Shown: positions 9,856 to 24,620 of the stretch, one piece after another
Layout of the letters: every line of letters starts with the position of its first letter
How positions within the stretch are numbered: the first letter of the stretch is position 1
Assembly (NCBI GenBank): GCA_963573385.1
Contig: CAUYLG010026961.1
Location: 1-64,000 of the forward strand
DNA: 64,000 nt
Source of the DNA: Cacajao melanocephalus
Taxonomy: Eukaryota; Chordata; Mammalia; Primates; Pitheciidae
Direction: 5' to 3'
Notes under the pieces: generated by a model
Databases searched by the model: none
Told to the model about the DNA's origin: nothing
Seen by the model: the letters and a program-made list of their open reading frames with translations, nothing else
Made by a program: the position numbers and the translations under genes

Positions 9856-10690
9856 TCACAGAAGAGGAAACCTGAATAGCCAATAAGCATATATAAATAT
9901 AAAGATGCTAACTATCATTAAAATTATAAATAATATCGAAATATTATTTTAAAACCATGAGCATGGAAAATTTTTAAACTCTAAAATTATTAAAGATATT
10001 GTCAACTGAATGTTTTAAACATGGCAAATGCCACAATGATCCTGTGAGGAACAAAATGGCATTAATTTTATAGATGTGTGTACCTATGGTTCCATAATTC
10101 TACTCAAGGAATATACCTTAGTAGAAAACTGAAAAAGTGATGGCAAAACAAGTATAAAATATGAATATTTAATAATGTAAAAAGAAACATTTTTGGAAAT
10201 AGAAAATATCTGAAAGAAATGTAAATATTAATCAACAATTCAATGTATAAAAATACTTTGTATTCATACAATGAAATTGTCTAGCAATAGCCAAAAACAA
10301 TTAGAACTGTATACAGTAACATAGATAACTTTTGGCACTATAATATTGAACAAAAAAGTTATAGACAGAAGAAAATATACTTTGTCATTATTTTTTTATA
10401 ATTTAAAAATGTCCATGACAAACTAAAGTATTGTTTATGGATACAAGCATGTTGTAAAACTATAAGGAAACTGAAGGTTTAAATAAAACCAAATTCAGGA
10501 TCATAGTTATCTATGAGGGAAGGAGGAAGACATGCATTTGAGAGGCTCACACATAAAACATTATGAGTGATAATAATGTCCTTTTTCTTATATTTACATG
10601 TGGTAGGTGTTTTCAGAAGTATTATTCTTATAACTTACATATATTATCTAAGATTTTATAAGAAATCAATATAAATTTTAAATAACTCTT
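9856..10690 (+). mobile_element. Old L1 3' end, sense
   Basis: L1 ORF2 C-terminal and 3'UTR landmarks appear in order: 'agccaataagcatatataaa', 'ataattctactcaaggaatatacc', 'gtattcatacaatgaaattg', 'atagataacttttggcac', then 'ggatcatagttatctatgagg'. This is typical of L1M 3' ends. No coding capacity. Confidence 0.8.
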
Positions 10691-10995
10691 AAAAGAGAGT
10701 TTCTGATCATCATTAGTCTTACTTGCGGAGATGACTAGAGCTTGGGGCAGGTGGAAGATCTAAGTGATGCGGAAGTGATTCCTAACATAGTAACAAATCC
10801 TTGAGAATGACTCAACTTTAAGAGAGTGAATTAGGTAAAGATTAACCTTTCCAATTGAGATAATAAGGTGAAGTATTCTAATTGGAAATTATAATATTCA
10901 AAAAAATAATGTCATTCAAAATAAAATCACAAGGCAATATGGCTCTTTATCTCATGAAATGTTAAAGGAGCGGTATTGGCCAACTTACACAGAAT
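10691..10995. other. No recognised feature
   Basis: AT-rich unique sequence. Confidence 0.5.
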
Positions 10996-10999
10996 GCTC

Positions 11000-11110
11000 C
11001 TTTAGTGGGGGTTACAGAGCTTTGATGTAAGAGCAAGAGACCTGTGTTTAAGTGTTAATACTACCAGGCACTAATTGTGAGACAACAGCAATTCGTGAAC
11101 TGGTAGAGCT
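11000..11110 (+). mobile_element. Probable MIR core
   Basis: 'agagctttgatgtaagagc', 'gacctgtgtttaagtg', 'ctaccaggcactaattgtg' and 'gcaattcgtgaac' fall in the order of the MIR 5'/core region (sense). It is diverged. Confidence 0.45.
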
Positions 11111-13164
<2,054 letters not shown>

Positions 13165-13167
13165 TAA

Positions 13168-13747
<580 letters not shown>

Positions 13748-14078
13748 TAGGTTTGATTGTTTGTATTCCCTCAGATTTATTTGTTGAACTCTAACCTCCA
13801 AGAAGGTATTAAGAGGTAGGGCCTTTGGGAGGCGATTAGTTCATGAGGGTTCTGCCCTCATTAAAAGGGGCCCAGGGAGCTTGTTCACCCTTTCTCCTTG
13901 TAAGGACACAGAAGGCCCATCTTTGAAGGAGAGAGTAAGCCCTCACCAGACATAGAATCTGCTGGTGCCTTGATCTTAGACTTCCCAGCATTCAGAACTA
14001 TAAGAAATATATTTCTGTTGTTTATAAATAATCTAGTCTAGGTGTGTTTTTTAATAGAAGCCTGAATAGATTATGACA
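13748..14078 (+). mobile_element. MLT1/MST-type LTR
   Basis: 'gaactctaacctccaagaag', 'taggtagggcctttgggagg'-like text, 'ttcatgagggttctgccctc', 'ggacacagaaggcccatc', 'agacttcccagcattcag', 'gtttataaataatctagtc' and the end 'gcctgaatagattatgaca' all occur in LTR order. It is diverged and apparently solo. Confidence 0.85.
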
Positions 14079-14571
14079 GGAATCTTGTAAACTGGATGTC
14101 AAGTGCTTCATCAGTGAAGCAGCTGTTGCTAAACTCCAACCTTGTTGCCTTCATAAAGTGCTGGTCCACTCTGCACACTAAGTAACAAATCCAAGTGAAC
14201 CAATGAGAAGCCCTTTGTTCCATTGCTGCTGCTGCTTCACCAAGTACTGAGTTCACCTCTCTCCACATCATGAAAGGCAGATTGGATGTTTTGCTAAGTA
14301 TCACAGTGGCCTGACAAGATACATAGTAGTTACAGTCATCATTATGCTCTTTGACAGCCATTGGATTGGCACCATTTTCCTGGAATTTGATGGTTTTTGG
14401 AAAGGCTATAAATATTTCCCTTGCATTGCCCAACATAACCACGGTTCTAAAACTGGGCTCTTTTCCATCAAAACCGGATAGAGTTTCCAGTGACACAAAG
14501 TTTTTGCATTTTTCGACCATCCACTGGTTGCTATTCATACAGCTGCATAGAGAACTAGGAAAATGATTCAA
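14071..14571 (-). other. Unassigned 166-codon open reading frame
   Basis: The longest open frame in the window that is not explained by Alu or L1. It starts with ATG at 14571 and stops at 14071, its last codons overlapping the 3' end of the MLT1/MST LTR. The residue composition looks protein-like, with a mixed charge pattern and segments such as WMVEKCKNFVSLETLSGFDG and WREVNSVLGEAAAAMEQRA. I recognise no domain, signal peptide or membrane segment, and no promoter or splice signals were established. The sequence is less AT-biased than its flanks. It could be a processed-pseudogene fragment, an unlisted transposon remnant or a chance frame. A related segment lies about 500 bp to the right. I do not assign a function. 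Confidence 0.3.
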
Positions 14572-14639
14572 GTAACAATGATTTCCCCATGTCTAAACCT
14601 AAATTTCTCTTTGTACTATTAGTTCCTGAAAATTGCTCC

Positions 14640-14935
14640 TAATTCAGCCTTATGCAAGTTGCTGGTCCACTCTGCGAGTGAGGCAAGGTGAGCCAAGGAG
14701 AGAGGCTGTTGTTCCGGTGCAGCTGCTTCATCAGGTATTGAGGTAACCTATTGTTCCAGTTTTGGGGGGAATGTTGCCTTCTTTCATATCCATATACATT
14801 TAATATTTTGAAACCTCTGAATATGTTTCGTATTTCTCTGCAATCATTACACCAAAGTTGTGCACAACCAGAGAGATTAGTTGAAGCAAGTGATGGGGGT
14901 TGAAGGGCTTTCTTTGTTTCCATTTTATGCAATTT
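14640..14935 (-). other. Second unassigned segment related to the 14.1-14.6 kb ORF region
   Basis: 14650-14755 shares GCTGGTCCACTCTGC exactly with 14159-14173. Both copies then continue with a TTGTTCC...GCTGCTTCA..A.GTA.TGAG series in the same order. It has a 97-codon minus-strand open frame with no recognisable domain. The two copies look like parts of one duplicated or internally repeated unit. Confidence 0.4.
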
Positions 14936-16040
14936 TACTTTAGAATTTCATTTCCTGAGAAAATTATTGCCAACATGCATTTTGTTCAATATATCATTGA
15001 GCTTTCTGAAAAATCAAGAAGGTGATGACGCACTTCCTTAAAGCCATTATGGACGGGTTTGATTGTAGAGTCTATATTTGATAGAGGATTGTGCTATAAC
15101 ATTAATCTGTTTAAAAATTTGGCAATGCACTTAGTATTATTCTTATTTTTACTAGGAGAACATGCTAGCGACATTTAATATGGTGATATAAAATATAAAT
15201 GGAATTATTTATTAGCCATTGTAACTCAAACTTTACCTCAAGTCACGAATATAAATAAGATCTGTGCCTTGTAGACCTTCTTATATCAGCAAAATAAGAA
15301 TAATTGGCTCATACCTTATCTGCAAATGATGCTAAATTCCTTTCATCTAACCTAAAAAGTTATAATTTTGCTCAAAGTACAAATATATTACAGTGCTGAA
15401 TTATCTGCATGCTATGGGAAAAAAGTTTTAAGTTTAAAACACTTTTATTTAATAGAAAATGTAGTATACACAGATGCTTATGATTGGAATTAGATTTTGA
15501 GTTGACTTTTGAAAAATTTTTTGTGTCTATCTTAAAATTTATTTTCTTATTTTTATGAACACTTGGATCCATGTAAACTGTCCAATAAGGTGTTTATCAA
15601 GGTCTTCAAGTAACTGATATGAGTGTATAAATGAAATATCAGAATGACTACACCATGCTCAGTCCAAAGCAATCATAACCATTGGAAGAAAATTCATCTC
15701 AACGTATTTATATTCAAATTGAGTATGATCTACTTCCATATAAGAATTATTTATTGTGTTGATGAAAATTAGGACAAAAGAATAAAAACATGCTGATATT
15801 TTTCTCTTTCCAGTGGTTGTATATTCATTTGGTTATAAAATTGTGAAATGGAAAAATCACTTTAATTGTATAAATATTTGCTATATGCCCTAGCATATAT
15901 GTTCCCAATAATATTTCTTAATTTTTGTTTACTACCAGGGTGCATTACCTCTGAGAAAAGTTTCATTGAAACTTTGAATCAAATTAAAGCATATGAAAGC
16001 ACAATTAGACTTTTTATTGCACTAATTCATTACATCCCTA
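14936..16040. other. No recognised feature
   Basis: AT-rich unique sequence. I see no repeat body or coding frame that I can support. Confidence 0.5.
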
Positions 16041-16045
16041 AGTAA

Positions 16046-16265
16046 AAATGCTTACTGCATGCCAGGCACAGTGCTCGATGCCACAGATTCTGTGTTGCAT
16101 GGGACAGACATAGTTCCTGGGGTTCATTATAGTAGAAACTATTGTAGTTTGGTTGCAGACAATAAGCTAATGAAAAACTACATATTTCCATAACTGCTCA
16201 AGTAAAAATAAGCCTGCGTGCAGTGGTAGAGAATAACCCCAGGAAACTTTACATTTTATTGGAAA
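16046..16265 (-). mobile_element. L2 3' end, antisense, fragmented
   Basis: 'gcatgccaggcacagtgctc', 'acagacatagttcctggg' and 'gcagacaataagcta' follow the reverse of the L2 3' end. A second echo, 'aaactttacattttattgg', occurs at about 16241. Confidence 0.6.
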
Positions 16266-16309
16266 GTAAAACCTATAAATATAAAGGCTCTGTCTCTCTG
16301 GTATACTAT

Positions 16310-16400
16310 CACATTTTAATGCCTTGCAAAATATCTGGTCCTTAGTAACACACAGTTAATATTTGGGAATTGAATGAATGAGTGAATGACTAGATGACAT
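16310..16400 (+). mobile_element. L2 3' terminus, sense
   Basis: 'ctggtccttagtaacacacag', 'ttaatatttgggaattgaatg' and 'aatgagtgaatga' reproduce the L2 end with its TGAATGAATGA tail. It lies in opposite orientation to the fragment just before it. Confidence 0.55.
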
Positions 16401-17407
16401 ATTTTTATTTTTCTAGAGTGGCAATAGATATCCTTTCTGAGAACAATGAGGAAAAGTCCACCATCTGAAGAATGGGAGAAAATGTTTGAACAAAAGCAGA
16501 TAGAAGGTTTTGCTAACATATCTCCAATTGTATGAATGATGTTAGCAAAACTGAAGGGCTTAGGTAGCTTGAGAAGAATAATCAATGGGAGTTGTGACAA
16601 AAGTCAAGTTGGAGTGCAGAGCCTATTTCATATATTGCATTGTAAGCCATGAAAAATTTATATTTTGTTTTTCAAAGTTATCACAAGGGAGTTCATTGCT
16701 ATGAATAGGCTCCTGATAGTTATAAACTAGGGATGATATTAATGGATTGTTAAAAACAGATGCTATTGTATGACTTTAGCTACAATCCACTTTAAGTATC
16801 CCTTGCTACCCACATCTACCTACTTCCTGAATTTGGACAACACAGGTTTAGATAGTAAGATTGCGTAAGGAGATGTAAGATAAGATTTAATTAAAAAAAA
16901 AATTCCTGAGTTTGAAATTGCAAGTAGTGAGTTATTTTATGTGGAAATATATCCAAATATATTTATATCCTGAGGTCAAATAGTGAGATTTTAAATAACA
17001 AAATTTTGGATAAGAAGAAATATCTGAATCTAAATTAAACATAAGACTTTTCATGAAGAAAGAGATAATGTCTTTAGAAAAAAATGGGATTTTCATTGAA
17101 TCAGGCACTATATGATTGCATTTAATAATTGAGGATTACAGAATATTGGGGGAAAAAATAACTATATTATAAAGAAATACAAAAATGTTTACATTTTGAG
17201 AACACCTTTAAAGTAACAATGAATTTTATATACCAATAGCAATGAAAGTTCTCTATGGAGGGCAATAATTAGATAGACCCTTGAGGGCTGAGCTGATATT
17301 TTTCATGCGGAACACCATATGGACATACCAAGAAGAGGGTATTCAATACAATTCAATCTGCCACATAGAGTAGAAGTTGCAAACTGGTGGTCCTTGGTCC
17401 AACCTTT
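16401..17407. other. No recognised feature
   Basis: AT-rich unique sequence. A short 'gcaaactggtggtccttgg' at 17370-17388 resembles the opening of a hAT element but has no continuation. Confidence 0.45.
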
Positions 17408-17470
17408 CTGTAGTTTCTTTTTTTTTTCTCTCTCTCTCTCTGTGTCTCTTTCTCTTTCTCTCTCTCTCAT
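17408..17470 (+). repeat. (CT)n-rich microsatellite
   Basis: T9, then CTCTCTCTCTCTCT, TGTGTCTC, TTTCTCTTTC and CTCTCTCTC. Confidence 0.9.
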
Positions 17471-17721
17471 TTTTAAGAACTGGAGTATATCTTCTATAAT
17501 TAATCAAAAGCCACACCATACTTTACTATATTATACTATTTTAGCTATATATATTTCATTTACTTTCAGGCTACGGTGAGTACCTGGGTTTATGACCCCT
17601 GAGAAACTGAAAGGAAAAAAAGAACAGAAACCTTTAAATGTAATGTCTACATGGTAAACTAACTGAAAGGCATATTTTTAAAGCATCTTTTTTATTTATT
17701 TTAATCTTGTAGATTGTCTAA

Positions 17722-17925
17722 ATGAAGTTTCAACAAACTATATGACCCAAGGGACAAATTTTGGTCTGCCACTTGTTTTTTAAAATACAATTGTATTGAG
17801 ACACATAGAGATGCACATTCATTTGCACGTTATCAATGATTGCTTTCACCCTAAAAATGACAGTGACCATGTGACCTGTAACCCTAAAATATTTAATTAT
17901 CTTGCCCTTTTAAGAATCAAAATAA
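17722..17925 (+). mobile_element. hAT-type DNA transposon relic (Tip100/Arthur-like)
   Basis: 'caaactatatgacccaaggg', 'ggtctgccacttgtttttt', 'ttgtattgagacacatag', 'gcacattcatttgcacg', 'tcaatgattgctttcaccc' and 'cctaaaatatttaattatct' follow the ordered consensus of a widespread mammalian hAT repeat ('gcaaacta...gggcca...', 'attggaacacag', 'aaaatatttactatctggcc'). Confidence 0.7.
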
Positions 17926-20900
17926 AAGTGCAATTTAGACTAGGTTGTTTAATTATGTATTGATCCTGTCACGTCCATATACACAATAAATGGAAAACTT
18001 CCTTTGTACTTTGTCTCACACCTGCAGAAATCCTTTATGCTGTGTCCAAAGATGTCCTAAATCTAGAGGCAGAAATAGAGTTTATATGAGGATTTCTCAA
18101 CAGTAACTCTATTAGCGTAATTCTCCAATCCACTTACATATTGTTTAGTGCAATCTGAAGGCACCATTACACAGATGATCTTGCTATCTACCTTGTCATC
18201 ATAAAATAAAACACTTATATAGAAAGGTGAATGAAGCTTTCTTCATTATTATTTATTCAGCAGCTCAGTATAAATAAAAAATTTTAATCAATTAAAACAA
18301 ATAATAAGAAAATGTGACGTGAAAATAAACTAGATTAAAAAATAAAAATAAATATGTTTCTTAACCTTGATTATAACTCCTGCAAATACTGGCAGGTGGA
18401 GAAAACATTGAACAGATCCTATTATCATCATTCCAACTTCATTTTCAGTGTCTGTCTGTCTATCCATTAGGCTTTAAAAATAAAGAGCAAGGACATATTT
18501 TAAAGCAACCCACAACATGATTAATAAGGGCAGCACTGTAAAGAAACATAAAATTGTCCTGTCTCCTTCATCTGTTCTTCTGGTGCAGTGATTAACCTTT
18601 GAGTTTATGAGTATTTTTGCACTTACTTCAGATAAAGTATTTTATGAGTTCTTTCCTCCCAGGCAACTTGGATTAAACTTATCAGGCCCAGGAAGATAGT
18701 GACCCATTATGACTGTTCCCCTTGAATTCATAATATTCCTCTTTACTGTACTATGTGAACATTCCTTGCACAAACCAGATGGAAACATCAAGTCACAGAC
18801 AAGACAACTTGTTAAGGTTGCATTCTGCACCATATACATCATTCATGCTTAATTTATTTGCAGCCCCACCTAGACAGATTGCCATACATTATGAAAGCTG
18901 AGAATATGAAAAGATCATTTTTGCTCCCCATTAATTCCCATTTGGAATAGCTCCTGACTTTACAAAACTTTCTGGCAGTACCGATGACTGATGACTTTCA
19001 CTGATGACTGATCACTTCTTTTCATTGCAGAAGTAGGGCATAAGCAGGAAGATTTATTTTTCAGTAAATTCCTAATGAATTAACAAAGTGTGTTGGGGTA
19101 TCTGCATCTGCAGTACCATACCACTCTCTAAAAATAGCAAGTCAAAAATGACTGACTTTACCAATATCCTGAGATTCTACAGACATCTCAGTGAAGGCAG
19201 AGGATGGTGGGGAGAGTAGCGTTTTGCTCAGCTTCAGAACTGGCACTCTGTCCATGATAAAGGGACCGTGTTAACTTCTGTTCTCCACCTCCTGATAGTT
19301 TACATTTTAATGTGTGTCAGGAAAATCCATCATTGTACTACGTCTCTCAAGCCCAGGATTTCACACTGGGATCAGTAGGAATCTAATCATAGCTAACTGA
19401 AACCCTCCCTCTCATTAAAAGGTAACACATTTCAATTTTTGACTGTCCTGATTTCTCTCCAATTCAGGTAATTAAATGTACTAGTGAAAAGACAAATATA
19501 AGAGTTTTTACTGCTCATATACCTCTACCATAATGCATGATTTCTCATAGTAGTGCTCTATGAAAAAGAGATTGATAGAGGGATGAGATGAATCAGTTAT
19601 AGATGAGATTTAAAGAGTAGTATTTCAGAAAATGCTGCAGTATTAGAGGAAGAAAGGAGAATGCCCTAGTAACACAAATAGTGTCTTCAGAAAAAGCTTG
19701 ACAAAGAAAATAATATACAACAAAAAACAAAAAAAACTTCTTATAAGCAATTTATCATCTTAAGCACAGATGTGTAAATGAACCAAAAGATGGTTCGAAG
19801 CCAGAGATTCAGAAACTGAGTACATAATAAAGGAGAGCATGAACAACATCATAAGCTGGTATACAAGATATTGATGACCCATTTCCAGTGAGACTCATAA
19901 TGATAATGTTTGGTGATATTCATTAAGGTGCTTTCATTTACCATATGATGTCATGAAGTTCATGCTTAATATTTTCTAATAAATAAAGTTCTTCTAAAAA
20001 ATCATCTTTTTATACATTTTTATAGTAAGGAACACAGATCTCTATACCAGAATATGTACAATCTTAAGTTCTTGATAGCAATTCTTGTTAACAACTGTAA
20101 GCTTTTCCAAGAAAAGGAAAATAATAAAATAGCCCAGATTCTGTAATTCAAAACGTGAGTCACAGAAAGAAACTTTGATTTTTGGGGGGGCCTAATTTTA
20201 AACACAATTGGGTGGATGTAGAAACATCTCTTAATAACAGAGGACAGTATTTGTTTTCCTGGGAAAGATATCAAACAGTGGTTCAGGAAAGAAGTTTATG
20301 GTGCCCAAATCTATTCTTCTGCTGATGTAAATATAACATACACCTACCCTTTTCTGTTAAGTTTTAGTCTACTGTTTTATTGGGAATAATACTGGCAAGT
20401 GTGAAGAGGAAATAAAGGGGATATACAAGAACTCTCGGGTTTGAAATATGATTACTCTTCTGCTGCCTCTGAGCCTATGCAGACAGAGAATAAGAGGGGA
20501 GTCTGTGCTCTCTGAGAAGCATTGTCCCCTGCAGCTGCTTTATGTCTATCAGCTGCAGGACCACTGAACTGTAGCTCCCTGACAGCACAGATTTCATACT
20601 GCAGCTTCAGAGTCATCACCATTCACTGCCTGAGGATCATCAAGACAATTATTTCTTTCTTTTATCCATGGTTACATCAGCCACCATAAAAAACCAGGGG
20701 CGTTCTAAAAATGATGTCAACCACTGGACTCTATAACTTTTAACATTCTATCTTCCATCTATGCCTAATTCTGAATTAATTCTTGGGTGCTCTCTGGAAG
20801 TCATTTTTAGCCATCTGCAAAACCCTTTACATACTAGAAAATTCATGTGGAAGTTTGCTTTATGTTCTTTCTCAATCGAAAATTGGTTCTCCTCTGAGGT

Positions 20901-21049
20901 ACCTCTTCCCCTCTAAAAAGGAAACCTTTTTCTTTACTCTTTCTAATCAGCCTGAAGGAAAAATAACAGCTTTTCTCACTTCTCATGAACATTCACTTCC
21001 TCTCCCATAAAAATACCAAGTATTTTATTTTAGTGGCATTAGACTGTAA
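17926..21049. other. Long stretch without a recognised feature
   Basis: About 3.1 kb with no element or gene that I can name. Local points: a GATGACTGATGACTTTCACTGATGACTGATCAC repetition at about 18985-19012; a G7 run at about 20184; and a less AT-rich patch at 20450-20640 with several CAGCTGC motifs. Confidence 0.5.
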
Positions 21050-23450
21050 CATACACCACCCTTACTTATAGTAGTTATTCACCAGGCCATTCCTCTCCTT
21101 CTGTCTTGTATATTTTATCTCCTAGCTTACTGTTCCATTTATACACACTGTTTCTTCCAGAATACTTGGTGATTTTAACATGCTCATGGATGAAGCCTCT
21201 AGCAAACTGGCCTTTCACTTTAGTGTTCTTATCTCTCATCTCATCAAAACCATTCAATTGTATGGTGATACCCTGGTAGACTTTATCTCTACCCTTAACT
21301 CAGATCTCCTTAAACTCAATTTCAAAAACCTCACTCTCCAATCAACAATTTCTAGTTTATTCCATCCACTTCCTTCAGTCCAACAATCTTTGCAAAAACT
21401 GGCATGTCTATAACATCAATTCATTTATCTTTCTAGTATTTTACTGTCCCTGGTTCTCATCATCAGCTTCTCTTCCCCGTTACTCAACATAAATTCAACA
21501 GTTAATTATACTAAACACTTTTATTTGACATCTTCGATTTCCTTGTCATCTTTTCATGGTTATGTCCTTTTGGAAAAGCCACAAAACCTGGTTAAACCAA
21601 AATTTTCTCCTATATCATCCTCCTGTTAGTAGCAAGCAAGCAAGACTGAAAAACAACACAACGATGCTTGATGTGCTCACTCTAAGTCCATAATCACTTA
21701 TTGCAGATAAGTCCTATTGTTGCCTTTTGGCACAATACTTCTGTGATCTCTTTAATTTGTAAGTCTCCTTAATAATTATTTTATAAATTTTCCTCATATA
21801 TAAACCTCTTTAGATTGCTTTAATAGCATTCCCACATTCTCACTCTTAGTTGGCTATTTTGTTTTCTATTTCACTGAGAACAGATGGAAAACAATCTAAA
21901 TAAGTGTCCAACTCACATGTATCCATCTACATGCATTCATTTCCAAATACTGCTCCTTCTCTTTGGTTTCTAGAAAAGACATATCTGTGCTTCTAGGAAA
22001 ATTTAACCCTATTACTTGTGCACTAGATTCTTTTATACACAAGCATTTTCTTTTCTTTTCACTTGCATCATCAATTTTTCTTTTAAACTAAATTTTCCCA
22101 TCAACATAACATTACTTTTATTTCTCTCATCTTTAAAAATCCCTTAAATGTATCTTCTTCTTCAGCTACTGCTCAATTTTCTCCTTCCTTTTAGGGCAAC
22201 ATTACTGAAAAGAAAATTCTTTACTTAATTTCTCCTCAGCTTCTTAAACTTTCATCACTCATATGTGCCAGGGATCGGTTTTCAAACTTTAATACTTTTC
22301 TACCTTCATAAACTATCCTGGCAATCTCTTCTTAACTTTGGTTTAGATACTATCTATATGTTGATAACTAACAAATATATACTCAAAGTTCAGTCTTACC
22401 CTGAACTCAAGTTCAATATCCAACTTTCACATGATGCTTATCTCCACCCAACTATCTAATGATCTCGATCTTTATTAGTAAAAAGCCCAGATCTACTCCT
22501 TCCTCCTAAATATGTTACTTCCATAATCTCTACTGTCTTAGTTAGTGGCAGATCCTTTCTTCCAATTGCCAAGGTAAAAGAAAAAAGGCAAGAATCCTTC
22601 CTTGATTTCTTTTATTTTATACTCTGTGTTAAATCAATTAGCGTATCTTGTGGGATTTATACTCCAAATAATGTGTATCAAAAATCCTACCACTGTTTAC
22701 TATCTCCAAGACTATTGTACTGTCCCAATGAACTATGATATTTTGCTCAAATTTCTATAATAGCTTCCAAATTGATAATCATGCTTTCATCTTTGAGTGG
22801 CTTTAGTCTAGTCTCAACATTGTAGCTAGATTTCTCCTGTTAAGACTAGGTCAGGTCCTGTTGCCACTCTCCTGAACACCTTGCAATTGCTCTCCATCTT
22901 ATCCAAAGAGAAAACCAAAAGCCCTTATAATGACACATAAAGCCTCCCAAGGGCTTGACCTCTGTTCCTATCTGACTCATGCACTATCAAGTGCACTCTT
23001 CTTTGAACATGCCAGGTTATACCTTCAAGGCCATTGCACTTGCTGTCCTCTTTGCCTGAAATACTCTTCCCCTAAATAGTCACATCACTTGTATCCTTAT
23101 GGTCTCCAAGTCTTTATGCCAATAGTGATTATTCCTAAATATTTCTACTATCTTCTATATAAAAGTAGACTCCTGATAGTCATAGCACAGATCCTGATGT
23201 GTCTCCATAGTATTCATGCTCTCATCCTGATCTAATATACCATACATTTTATTATTTTTTTATTTTCAGTTTTTTAAAATGTCTCATACATTAACATCTA
23301 AATTTCCTAAGAGAAGGCATTTTTGTCTCTTTTGTTTGCCTCTGTATCCTGCTCCCTGACCCCAAGTCCCATCTAGAATAGTGCTTGGTTCACAGTAGGT
23401 ATTCAATAAATGGAATTTGAATGATTGAATGTATAAATAGAAGTAATATT
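21050..23450 (+). mobile_element. Long L2 LINE relic (endonuclease to 3' end)
   Basis: An ancient CR1-clade LINE. At 21162-21182 the sense frame reads ILGDFNM, the L-G-D-F-N signature of APE-type endonucleases. It is followed by AFHFSVLISHL and GDTLVDFIST, which align with the next conserved blocks. At 22357-22368 the codons give Y-V-D-N where the reverse transcriptase catalytic Y-A-D-D would lie. 22850-23080 holds the familiar late L2 series ('cttgcaattgctctccatc', 'ggccattgcacttgctgtcc', 'gaaatactcttcccctaaa'). 23360-23430 is the L2 end with 'cacagtaggtattcaataaa'. Stops, frameshifts and internal gaps are many, so it is inactive. About 2.4 kb is long for an L2 copy in a primate genome. Confidence 0.75.
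21162..21413 (+). pseudogene. L2 endonuclease domain remnant
   Basis: In-frame ILGDFNM at the start is the conserved APE endonuclease block containing a catalytic Asp and Asn. About 80 codons stay open, to 21413. No reading frame joins it to the later reverse transcriptase remnant. In an active L2 this domain nicks target DNA for reverse transcription. Confidence 0.65.
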
Positions 23451-23990
23451 TTCCTTTCATCCAATCCCTGTCCTGATTTTGAGTCTCATGGAAGGAGAAA
23501 AGAAAAACTGAATTTTTCGATTTAATTGTTAAACTCTAAGTACAACAGACTCAAGGTATAACAGAATCCAAGTGTGAAAATGTGATACATATTTGAGAAA
23601 GCTGTTTTCCTCTTTTTTAGACCCAATTTATCTAGCAATACTAAGAACCAGCACTGCTTTGAAAATGACATTTTTGATGGTCAGGGACCATAATGAACTT
23701 TTATAATTTGCATTTAAGAGCAGATAATATGACTCAGCCAGAAAGAAAATAAATGAGAAAACTGTGTGTGTGCTGCAAAAGACAAGCTGTTGTTAGCAGT
23801 GGTGACTCTGCATGGGCCTGCAGCAACTTGATTCTTGCCTCATCAAAGGAAATAATTTGTCCAAGGGGCATAAGGCAGAGTGAGAGACTGAGGCAAGTTT
23901 TAGAGCAGGAGTGAAAAAGTTTTAGAGCAGGAATGAAAGGAAGTAAAGTACACTTGGAAGAGGGCCAAGTAGACAACTTAAGAGATTCAA
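23451..23990. other. No recognised feature
   Basis: Unique sequence. 'aagttttagagcaggagtgaa' is repeated in near-perfect tandem at 23896-23940. Confidence 0.5.
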
Positions 23991-24620
23991 GTGCACCATT
24001 TAGTTCTTGACTTGTGGTTTATGCATTGGAATGATTCCAGGCTTTGTGTGTCTTCTTCCCTGATTCTTCCCTTGGGGTGGGCTGTCCGCATGCATTGATG
24101 CTTCCCAGTACTTAAGAGGGACCACATGTTCAGTATGTTTACTGAAGTTGAGCACTTGCTCATTTGAGGCATTTCCCTTACCAGTTGAGTGTCCCCAGAG
24201 GAAGGTCATATACCACTTAAGCATTACCATTTTGCCTCTTAGTGTGCATGCTTGAGCCCACTTGATCAACTCCTAAGATCTTATCGGGAAGTTGCTGATC
24301 ACTACCTTCAGGTGTTTTCTATCTATTGGGAGACTGCCTTTCCCTGATGCCAGCTGTGAAAATTATTTCTAGAAAGACTGTTTAACAACCATCTGACCAT
24401 CACCTGATGGTTGCCTGACATTCCTGGGGCAGGGAGGCTCTCTCCTGCCCTGCTCATGTCTGTCTAACTGTTTACTTTAACACTGTTTGTTAGCACACGG
24501 GAAACTCTATATTGGAAGTCTCAGAAACAACTGGGGAACTTTTGAGGGGTAGATAGTCTTCAACAATACTGCCTATGTGGGGCCATTCCAGAGTTTGGGA
24601 ATAAGCAGTGAGCATGTTCT
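23991..24620. other. GC-richer unassigned block, possibly an old LTR
   Basis: Higher GC than the flanks and free of Alu or L1 text. It holds CACCTGATGG and CATCTGACCATCACCTGATGG self-similarity at 24388-24415 and a CTCTCCTGCCCTGCTCATG block. The texture is LTR-like, but I cannot match it to a family. Minus-strand frames across it have no recognisable domain. Confidence 0.3.

Noticed and set aside
18978..19020. TGATGA/CTGA motifs suggesting a C/D box snoRNA
   Set aside because: The motifs come from a short direct repetition of GATGACTGAT. C and D boxes are not separated by a guide-sized interval and there is no terminal stem.
23896..23940. Tandem AAGTTTTAGAGCAGGAGTGAA as a possible direct-repeat array
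   Set aside because: Only two units without spacer regularity; a simple local duplication, not a CRISPR or satellite array.
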